In this document: positions 57,576-64,000 of the stretch, one piece after another
How the letters are laid out: each line of letters starts with the position of its first letter
Position numbering within the stretch: position 1 is the first letter of the stretch
NCBI RefSeq assembly: GCF_002197815.1
Contig: NZ_NIUB01000008.1
Location: 93,913-157,912, forward strand
Source of the DNA: Pseudomonas oleovorans subsp. oleovorans
Lineage (GTDB): Bacteria; Pseudomonadota; Gammaproteobacteria; Pseudomonadales; Pseudomonadaceae
Reading direction: 5' to 3'
DNA: 64,000 nt
Translations under genes and position numbers: made by a program
The notes under the pieces: generated by a model
What the model was told of the DNA's origin: nothing
Database searches by the model: none
The model's input: the letters and a program-made list of their open reading frames with translations, nothing else

Positions 57576-58523
57576 ATGTCCAGCCAGCCCCTGCCATCCG
57601 GCATCCATATCGCCCTCGGCGAGCTGATCGACATGCGCCATAAAGTGCATGAAGTGCCGCTGTTCTCCACCCCGGCACGACGTAGCCCACTGATCGGTCT
57701 GCATCACTCCAAGCTGCGCGGCCGTGGCGTGGACTTCGACCAGGTGCGTGTCTATCAGGCCGGTGACGACGTGCGCACCATCGACTGGCGCGTCACCGCG
57801 CGCACCCAGGAGCCACATACCAAGCTGTTTCACGAAGAGCGCGAGCGCCCCATCTTCATCATTAGCGAACAGAGCCAGCGCCTGTTCTTCGGCTCCGGCC
57901 TGTGCTTCAAGTCGGTACTGGCCGCCCGCGCCGCCGCGCTGATCGGCTGGGCCGCGCTGGGCCATAACGACCGCATCGGCGGCCTGGTGTTTGCCGATAA
58001 CGAGCACCATGAAGTCAAACCCCGGCGCAGCAAACAGAGCCTGCTGCAACTGCTCAACCTGCTGGCCCGTGCCAACCAGGCGCTCGGGCCACAGACTCAG
58101 GCCAGTGCCGGCCGCGACAATTTCGGCTTGGCCCTGCGCCGCGCCCGCGAAGTACTACGCCCAGGCAGCCTGGTGATCGTGCTGTGCGACGAACGTGCGC
58201 TGAGCGACAACGCCGAGCAGCAACTCACCTTGCTCGCGCGCCATACCGATCTGTTGTTGCTGCCGCTGTCCGATCCACTCGATCGCGCCCTGCCGGCTGC
58301 CGGGCTGCTGCGCTTTACCCAGAACGGCGCGCAACTGGAGCTCGACAGCCACAACGGTGACCTGCGCCAGGCCTACCGCAACCAGGCCCTGGCCCGCGAG
58401 GCGCGCTGGCAGCGTCTGGCGCAGAAGCTTGGCGTGCCGCTGCTACCCTTGAGCACGCAGCTCGAACTGGTCGAGCAGTTGCAGGAACAGCTCAGCGGTC
58501 TGCAGGCGAGAAAATCCCTATGA
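57576..58523 (+). CDS. DUF58 domain protein
   Basis: 315 residues. The family signature GRGVDFDQVRVYQAGDDVRTIDWRVTART (residues about 50-78, quoted in parts GVDFDQVRVY and DDVRTIDWRVTAR) is present; the rest resembles a VWA-like fold. DUF58 proteins pair with MoxR ATPases and VWA proteins. The stop overlaps the following gene start by four bases. Confidence 0.93.
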   Translation: MSSQPLPSGIHIALGELIDMRHKVHEVPLFSTPARRSPLIGLHHSKLRGRGVDFDQVRVYQAGDDVRTIDWRVTARTQEPHTKLFHEERERPIFIISEQSQRLFFGSGLCFKSVLAARAAALIGWAALGHNDRIGGLVFADNEHHEVKPRRSKQSLLQLLNLLARANQALGPQTQASAGRDNFGLALRRAREVLRPGSLVIVLCDERALSDNAEQQLTLLARHTDLLLLPLSDPLDRALPAAGLLRFTQNGAQLELDSHNGDLRQAYRNQALAREARWQRLAQKLGVPLLPLSTQLELVEQLQEQLSGLQARKSL

Positions 58524-59014
58524 ATCCCCTCGACCAGTTGCAACCGCTGATCGACCCGCCGCCGGTGCCCTGGTGGCCTCCGGCACCGGGCTGGTGGTTG
58601 CTCGCGGTACTCCTGCCACTGCTGGCTTGGGGCCTGTGGCGCCTGCTGCATAACTGGCAGCAGCGCCCGCGCAAGGTGACGACAGAGCAGGCGCTCGACC
58701 CACTGCGCCAGGCAGCCCTCGATGAGCTGTCGCGCCTGAGCAAACCCTACGATGGCGCCCCGGCCGGCCCCTGGCTGCAGCAGCTCAACGCCCTGCTCAA
58801 GCGCCTGTGCCGCGAACGCTATCCAGAGAGCGCCAGCCACACCCTGAGCAGCCGCGCCTGGCTGGCGTTTCTCGACAACCGCTGCCCGGCAGCCGGCCTG
58901 ACCCGCTGGATGATCCTCGTCGATGGCGGCTACAGGCCGCAGTGCACGCTGAGCGACAAGGCCATCGTGGAGCTCGATCAGGCCATCACCATCTGGATTC
59001 GCAAGCATGTTTGA
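58520..59014 (+). CDS. DUF4381 membrane protein
   Basis: 164 residues with one N-terminal membrane segment (WWLLAVLLPLLAWGLWRLL) after a proline-rich start (DPPPVPWWPPAPG), then a soluble domain containing LLKRLCRERYPES. Typical of the third gene in MoxR-BatABD operons of gamma-proteobacteria. Overlaps both neighbours (4 bp with the DUF58 gene, 8 bp with the VWA gene). Confidence 0.88.
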   Translation: MNPLDQLQPLIDPPPVPWWPPAPGWWLLAVLLPLLAWGLWRLLHNWQQRPRKVTTEQALDPLRQAALDELSRLSKPYDGAPAGPWLQQLNALLKRLCRERYPESASHTLSSRAWLAFLDNRCPAAGLTRWMILVDGGYRPQCTLSDKAIVELDQAITIWIRKHV

Positions 59015-60011
59015 GTTCGCCTGGCTCTGGGTCTTTCTGCTCGCGCCGCTGCCCTGGCTGCTGCGCCTGCTGCTGCCTCCAGCCGACAGCGGCGATGCGG
59101 CGCTGCGTGTCGGCTTTCTCGACGAATTGCAGGCCCTCAGCGGGCGCCGCGCCCGCGCCGCACTGCCCAGCTGGCGCCAACAAGCACCGCTGGCGCTGCT
59201 CTGGTTTCTGCTGCTGTGCGCCGCCGCACGACCGCAGTGGGTCGGTGAGCCGCTGCCGCTGCCGGCTAGCGGCCGCGACCTGCTGCTGGCGGTGGATGTC
59301 TCCGGCTCGATGGATTACGCCGACATGCAGTGGGACGACGAGCCGATCAGCCGCCTGGAACTGGTCAAGCGCCTGCTCGGCGACTTCATCGAAGGCCGCC
59401 GGGGTGATCGCGTCGGCCTGATCCTGTTCGGCAGCCAGGCCTATCTGCAGGCACCGCTGACGTTCGACCGTCACACGGTGCGCACCTGGCTGGACGAAGC
59501 CATGATCGGCATCGCCGGCAAGAACACCGCCATCGGCGATGCCATCGGCCTGGCGGTCAAGCGCCTGCGCCAGCGCCCGGCGCAGAGCCGCGTGCTGGTG
59601 CTGATCACCGACGGCGCCAACAACGGCGGCGAGATCGATCCGATGGTCGCCGCGCAACTGGCCGCCGATGAGGGCGTGCGCATCTATGCCATCGGCATCG
59701 GCGCCGATCCGCAGCAAAGCGGTGCATTCGGCAGCTTCGGCTTCAGCGCCCTGGATCTGGACGAAACCAGCCTGCGCGCGATCGCCGACGTCACTGGCGG
59801 TGAGTATTTCCGTGCACGCAATCAGGCCGAGCTGGAGCAGATCGAACTGACCCTCGACCGTCTCGAGCCGGTCGCCCAGCAACCTACCCTCGCCCGCCCG
59901 GTCCTGGCCCTCTATCCCTGGCCGCTGGCGCTGGCGCTACTAGGCTCGCTGCTGCTGGTCGGTCAGGTACTGTGGCCCGAGCTGCTGCAGCGGCTGCGGA
60001 GGCGTACATGA
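59007..60011 (+). CDS. VWA-domain membrane protein (BatA-like)
   Basis: 334 residues. Membrane segments at the N-terminus (FAWLWVFLLAPLPWLLRLLL; ALLWFLLLCAAA) and C-terminus (WPLALALLGSLLLVGQVL) flank a von Willebrand A domain with an intact MIDAS: LAVDVSGSMDYAD (DxSxS), plus ITDGANNGG. Likely binds a divalent cation and is a MoxR client. Overlaps the next start by four bases. Confidence 0.93.
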   Translation: MFEFAWLWVFLLAPLPWLLRLLLPPADSGDAALRVGFLDELQALSGRRARAALPSWRQQAPLALLWFLLLCAAARPQWVGEPLPLPASGRDLLLAVDVSGSMDYADMQWDDEPISRLELVKRLLGDFIEGRRGDRVGLILFGSQAYLQAPLTFDRHTVRTWLDEAMIGIAGKNTAIGDAIGLAVKRLRQRPAQSRVLVLITDGANNGGEIDPMVAAQLAADEGVRIYAIGIGADPQQSGAFGSFGFSALDLDETSLRAIADVTGGEYFRARNQAELEQIELTLDRLEPVAQQPTLARPVLALYPWPLALALLGSLLLVGQVLWPELLQRLRRRT

Positions 60012-61765
60012 GCCTGCTCTGGCCGGAATGGCTGCGCCCACTGTGGCTGCTGGCAGTGCCTGTGTTGGCCTGGCTGCTCTGGCGCCTGTGGCATCGCGAG
60101 CGCCAGAGCGGGCGCTGGCAACTCCTGTTACCAGCGGCCTTCCATCAGGCGCTGCTCAAGGGTGGCAGCGGCCGCTCCAGCAAGCTGCCCTGGCTGGCAC
60201 TCGGCCTGGCCTGGCTGCTGGCCGTACTGGCGCTGCTCGGTCCCAGCTGGCAGCGCGTCGAGCAGAGCAACCAGAAGCCTGCCGATCCGTTGGTGGTGCT
60301 GCTCGAACTGACGCCGCAGATGCTCGCCACCGACGGTCGCCCCAACCGTCTCGATCAGGCGCGACGCAAGCTGCTCGATCTGCTCGAAGCGCGTCGCGAT
60401 GCACAGACGGCGATCATCGTCTATGCCGGTAGCGCACACAGCCTGGTGCCGCTGTCCGATGACCTGGCCACCAGCCGCAACCTGCTCGAAGCGCTGAAAC
60501 CCTCGCTGATGCCGGAGCCGGGGCGTCGCGCCGATCTGGCCGTGGCCCGTGCACTGCAGTTGCTCGACCAGGCGCAACTGGGCCAGGGTCGCCTGTTGCT
60601 GATCACCAGCGCCCTCGATGAAGAGGAACGCAGCGGCATCCAGCAAGCCCTGCAAAAGCGCTCGGTACCATTGCTGATCCTCGGCGTGGGCAGTCGCGAA
60701 GGCGCGCCGGTGGTGCAGGAGGACGGCAGCTTCCTCAAGGATTCGCACGGCGCCATCCTGATTCCGCGCCTCGATGCGCGCGGCCTGCAGGAGACCGCTG
60801 AAGCCCATAGCGGCCGCTACGCAGCGAGCCGCCTGGACGACGAGGATCTGCGTCGCCTGGGCCTGCTCGACGGCCCGCAGGCCATGCGCGCAGCGGGTGA
60901 GCCGACACAGCTCGACAGCCATATCGACCAGGGCTACTGGCTACTGCTACCGCTGCTGTTGCTTGCCGCCTGCGCCGGTCGTCGCGGCTGGCTGTTCTGC
61001 CTGCCACTGCTGCTGATGCTGCCACCACAGAGCAGCCATGCCTTCGAACTCGACGATCTCTGGCTGCGCCCCGATCAGCAGGGCCAGCGCCTGCTGCAGG
61101 CACAACGCCCGGCCGAGGCCGCGCAACGCTTCGTCGATCCGCAGTGGCAAGGCAAGGCACTCTATGAGGCCGAGGATTATGCCGCCGCCGCAGAACGTTT
61201 CGCCAAGGGCGACAGCGCAGCCGATCATTACAATCGCGGCAATGCCCTGGCCAAGGCCGGCGAACTGGAGGCAGCGCTGGATGCCTATGAGCAGGCCCTG
61301 GAGCGCCAGCCGGAGCTGGCCGCGGCGCAGCACAACAAAGCATTGGTGGAACAAGCGCTGCGTCAGCGCGAAAATCAGCAGCAATCCGGCGAGGGTGATT
61401 CGACCGAGCAGCAAGCACCCGACGACGATCAGGCGGAGCCGAAGGAATCCACGGCCGGCCAGCCCGCCGAGAGTACTGCCGCACAGCCTACCCAGCCGGG
61501 CAGTAGCGGTGAGAGCAGTGAAAACAGCGACGTACAGGGCAGCGCCAATGGCGCCGGGGAAGACACCCAGCCCAGCACCAGCAGTGAACTCCCGAGCGAC
61601 GCCGAGCCCGTTGCGCCACCCCGCACGGCAGCCGATCTGGGCACGGCGGCGGAACGCCGACAGGCGCTGGAACAATGGCTGCGGCAGATCCCGGATGACC
61701 CGGCCGAACTGCTGCGGCGCAAATTCTGGTACGAACAGCAACAGCGTCAGGACTCGAATCAATGA
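60008..61765 (+). CDS. VWA-TPR membrane protein (BatB/BatC-like fusion)
   Basis: 585 residues. N-terminal membrane segments (WLRPLWLLAVPVLAWLLWRL; LPWLALGLAWLLAVLALLG), a VWA-like domain whose first MIDAS motif is replaced by LLELTPQMLAT so metal binding is doubtful, a central hydrophobic pair near residues 310-345, TPR repeats near 400-460 (DHYNRGNALAKAGELEAALD), and a Gln/Ser/Glu-rich low-complexity stretch (about 460-550). Combines roles split between BatB and BatC elsewhere. Overlaps both neighbours. Confidence 0.9.
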   Translation: MSLLWPEWLRPLWLLAVPVLAWLLWRLWHRERQSGRWQLLLPAAFHQALLKGGSGRSSKLPWLALGLAWLLAVLALLGPSWQRVEQSNQKPADPLVVLLELTPQMLATDGRPNRLDQARRKLLDLLEARRDAQTAIIVYAGSAHSLVPLSDDLATSRNLLEALKPSLMPEPGRRADLAVARALQLLDQAQLGQGRLLLITSALDEEERSGIQQALQKRSVPLLILGVGSREGAPVVQEDGSFLKDSHGAILIPRLDARGLQETAEAHSGRYAASRLDDEDLRRLGLLDGPQAMRAAGEPTQLDSHIDQGYWLLLPLLLLAACAGRRGWLFCLPLLLMLPPQSSHAFELDDLWLRPDQQGQRLLQAQRPAEAAQRFVDPQWQGKALYEAEDYAAAAERFAKGDSAADHYNRGNALAKAGELEAALDAYEQALERQPELAAAQHNKALVEQALRQRENQQQSGEGDSTEQQAPDDDQAEPKESTAGQPAESTAAQPTQPGSSGESSENSDVQGSANGAGEDTQPSTSSELPSDAEPVAPPRTAADLGTAAERRQALEQWLRQIPDDPAELLRRKFWYEQQQRQDSNQ

Positions 61766-63402
61766 AGCGTCTGGTCTTCCTGCTTCTTCTACTGCTCGCG
61801 GGGCAGGCCCATGCAGAGGGCTTTTTCGCCAGCGTCGACCGCACTCGCCTGAGCGAGGGCGAAACCGTGGTGCTGACGCTGGAGTCGACCGACCCGACCC
61901 GCTTCGGCCGACCCGACCTGAGCCCGCTGGATAAAGACTTCGAGGTACTTGGCAGCCGCCAGGTCAATCGCCTGAGCAGCATCGGCGATACGCCACGCGC
62001 CAGCACTCGCTGGATCCTGACCCTGCAGCCACGCCGCAACGGCGAGGTGACGATCCCGGCAATCCGCCTGGAAGACGCCGAAACCCTGCCGATCACGCTG
62101 AATGTCGAGGCAGCCGTCAGCGCCGGCAACGGCGAACAGCTGGCACCGGTATTCATCGATGCCAGCCTCGATCAGGACAACGTCTACGTTCAGGCTCAGG
62201 CCGTGCTGACCCTGCGCATCTACCACTCGGTGTCCATGTACGACGACAGCAGCCTGACGCCCCTGCGCATAGCGGATGCGCGGGTCGAGCAACTGGGCGA
62301 ACCACGCACCTACGAGAAGAGCATCGGCGGCGTGCTGCACGGCGTGATCGAGCTGCAATACGCCATCTACCCGCAGCGCAGCGGACCGCTGGTGATCCCG
62401 GGACAAACCTTTAGCGCCACCCTGGTCGACCGCTCGCGCAGCAATGATTTCCTGCCCTTCGGCCCCCGCACCGGCAAGGTCTCGCGGGTCCAATCACCGG
62501 ACATTCCGCTGCAGGTCAAACCCAAGCCGGCCGACTACCCGGCTGACGCGCCCTGGCTGCCGGCGCGTGCCCTGGGCCTGGCGGAGACCTGGAACCCGCA
62601 ACCGGAGCAGAGCCAGGTTGGCGATTCTCTGACCCGCCGCCTGATTCTCAAGGTCGACGGCCTTTCCAGCGCCCAGCTGCCGCCATTGCCGGCAACCCAG
62701 GTCGACGGCCTGCGTCGCTACCCGGATCAACCGCAGATGAGCGACCAGAAGAGCGAGACGGGCATCATCGGCACCCGCGAAGAACGCGAGGCGCTGGTAC
62801 CCAATCGCAGCGGCAGTTTCGATCTGCCGCCCCTGGAAGTGCTGTGGTGGAACACCCAGACCGACACGCTGGAGCGCACCACCCTCTCCGCCCGTACGCT
62901 GCAGGTCGCGGAAAACCCGCAACTGCAGAACGATGAACAACCCAATACGCCGATGGTGACGACCCAGGTGATCGAGGGGCCGGAACTGTGGCCCTGGCAG
63001 CTGGCCTGCGCTGTGCTGAGCTTGGCCACGCTGCTCGGCTTCGGCTTGTGGTGGCATGCCCGCCGCCAACCGGCGATCCAGCGCGCGGCGCAGAGTGGCC
63101 CGAGCCCGCGCACGCTGCTCGACAACATCAAGCGTGCCTGCCAGGCCGGCGATGCCCAGGCCACTCGTCATGCACTCGACGCCTGGGCTCGCCAACAACC
63201 GGAAACCCTGGCCGACATGGCCGCGCGCTACGTGCCGTTGTCGGATGCTCTCGACGGTCTCAACGGTGCCCTGTACAGCGAAAGCGGCCAGTTCTGGCAA
63301 GGCGAAGAGCTGTGGAAAGCCATTCGCAGCCTGCCCGCCAGCCAGGAGCCGAGCGCGGCGCCGCAGGAAAGCAGCGCCTTGCCGCCGCTGTATCCGCGCT
63401 AG
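61762..63402 (+). CDS. BatD-like protein (oxygen tolerance family)
   Basis: 546 residues: signal peptide MKRLVFLLLLLLAGQAHA, two or three immunoglobulin-like domains (RTRLSEGETVVLTLESTD; YPQRSGPLVIPGQTF), a C-terminal membrane helix (LWPWQLACAVLSLATLLGF) and a short cytoplasmic tail ending LPPLYPR. Last gene of the moxR-DUF58-DUF4381-batA-batB/C-batD run. Function in pseudomonads is not clear; the name comes from Bacteroides aerotolerance genes. Confidence 0.9.
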   Translation: MKRLVFLLLLLLAGQAHAEGFFASVDRTRLSEGETVVLTLESTDPTRFGRPDLSPLDKDFEVLGSRQVNRLSSIGDTPRASTRWILTLQPRRNGEVTIPAIRLEDAETLPITLNVEAAVSAGNGEQLAPVFIDASLDQDNVYVQAQAVLTLRIYHSVSMYDDSSLTPLRIADARVEQLGEPRTYEKSIGGVLHGVIELQYAIYPQRSGPLVIPGQTFSATLVDRSRSNDFLPFGPRTGKVSRVQSPDIPLQVKPKPADYPADAPWLPARALGLAETWNPQPEQSQVGDSLTRRLILKVDGLSSAQLPPLPATQVDGLRRYPDQPQMSDQKSETGIIGTREEREALVPNRSGSFDLPPLEVLWWNTQTDTLERTTLSARTLQVAENPQLQNDEQPNTPMVTTQVIEGPELWPWQLACAVLSLATLLGFGLWWHARRQPAIQRAAQSGPSPRTLLDNIKRACQAGDAQATRHALDAWARQQPETLADMAARYVPLSDALDGLNGALYSESGQFWQGEELWKAIRSLPASQEPSAAPQESSALPPLYPR

Positions 63403-63447
63403 GTGCGCGATGGGCTTGCAGGACACGCAGTTCTAAGCGTGCAAGTG

Positions 63448-63784
63448 GTAGGGTGGGCCTCAGTCCACCAACAGCGGCAGACCTTGGTGGGCTGAAGCGG
63501 ATCGCCGCCCGGCCCACCCTACGTACTGCGTTAGCGGGTGCGTCCGAGAATCGCGGATAAATCCGCTCCTACGGCGACGGTGAAACACCCCAGCTCAGCG
63601 CCAGACCAGCCAGGGACGAAAATAGCACCCACGCTCTGCGTGGGCGCATGAGTCAACAACACTCTCGGATCACAACGACAACGCCAGCCTACGGATTGCA
63701 GTCGACGCACAGACCGGTAGGAGCCGGCTTGTCGGCGATACACCCCATATGCCGCAATGATCGCCAGCAAGCTGGCTCCTACAC
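63448..63784. repeat. extragenic repeats after batD
   Basis: An inverted pair GTAGGGTGGGC...GCCCACCCTAC at about 63448-63524, a GCGGATAAATCCGCTCCTAC unit near 63553-63572, and a REP pair GTAGGAGCCGGCTTGTCGGC / GCCAGCAAGCTGGCTCCTAC at 63717-63784, which repeats the arrangement at 22752-22837. No gene is supported in 63403-63870. Confidence 0.75.
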
Positions 63785-63873
63785 AGGAACGCGTCCTGCG
63801 GATTTCCTGGGCTCCCGCATTCGCGGGCGTTTCAGAAGCCCCCAAACCCACATCGGAAACTTTCCGATACGCA

Positions 63874-64000
63874 ATCGGGTAGGAGGCGGCCTCACGGCCG
63901 CCGTCCTCCCACACCACCGTGCGTACGGTTCCGTACACGGCGGTTCAGGCCATGCGGTTAAGCCGATTGATCGTATCCAGTATCGAGACCAGTCCAAGTC
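63874..64000 (-). mobile_element. 3' end of a group II intron (partial, domains V-VI and last codons of its reverse transcriptase)
   Basis: On the minus strand a frame ends INRLNRMA then TGA at 63945-63947, directly followed by a domain V-like hairpin (stem ACCGCCGTG / CACGGTGGT with inner TACG/CGTA, 63913-63947) and a second hairpin GGCGGCC-GTGA-GGCCGCC leading to CCTACCCGAT (63874-63912), which fits domain VI with a branch-point A and an AT 3' end. I recognise this layout from bacterial group II introns. The reverse transcriptase/maturase itself would lie beyond 64000. Identity rests on pattern memory. Confidence 0.55.

Overview
The window looks like a chromosome segment of a gamma-proteobacterial Pseudomonas. 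The dapA-bamC-purC-tRNA-Ser and gcvR-bcp-perM-tusA-bepA blocks, the giant NAD-glutamate dehydrogenase beside a moxR/DUF58/VWA/BatD operon, the high GC and the many 'gtaggagc...gctcctac' REP-like hairpins all fit that genus. I cannot name the species. Assignments rest on reading translations and recalled families; no search was run.

Layout. 1-9653, core genes: an indolepyruvate ferredoxin oxidoreductase (3' part cut by the window edge), a divergent Lrp regulator, a DMT permease, a small DUF6316-like protein, an exported alpha/beta hydrolase, and divergent metE/metR with a MetR-type palindrome between them. 9654-22017, a copper/silver resistance block: His-rich and Met-rich small proteins, DUF2933, a membrane methyltransferase-like protein, a CopA-type P1B ATPase, a beta-propeller protein, and a Cus-like CBA efflux operon on the minus strand. 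The block ends exactly where a second, 5'-truncated and diverged metR copy begins (22018-22698). The junction removes the start and signal peptide of the outer membrane gene, and the cusA pump gene carries a one-base frameshift, so the CBA pump looks broken. 22699-29132: REP elements, a tetR-MFP-RND efflux operon and a ParDE/RelBE-like toxin-antitoxin pair.

29133-43006, a 13.9 kb arsenic island: it is bounded by a perfect 38-bp direct repeat that is the 3' end of tRNA-Ser(CGA) plus its terminator. A tyrosine integrase sits next to the intact tRNA, and repeated TTTTGCCCC motifs lie at both ends. Cargo: SulP transporter, tandem universal stress protein, a small exported protein, Acr3-ArsA (arsenite extrusion, no ArsD), and a divergent seven-gene operon: ArsC-ArsR fusion, ArsC, ArsH, a dual-specificity-type phosphatase, GAPDH, ArsJ and a class II glutamine amidotransferase. 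Together these cover reduction of arsenate and export of arsenite, arsenylation of glyceraldehyde-3-phosphate and export of the product, and organoarsenical oxidation.

43073-64000, core again: purC (of an unusual long type for Pseudomonas), bamC, dapA, gcvR, bcp, perM, tusA, bepA, gdhB and the moxR-batD operon. A 178-bp IS4-like MITE with 18-bp inverted ends and an 11-bp target duplication sits in the loop of the bepA/gdhB convergent terminator. At the right edge the minus strand carries what looks like the 3' end (domains V and VI) of a group II intron whose reverse transcriptase lies outside the window.
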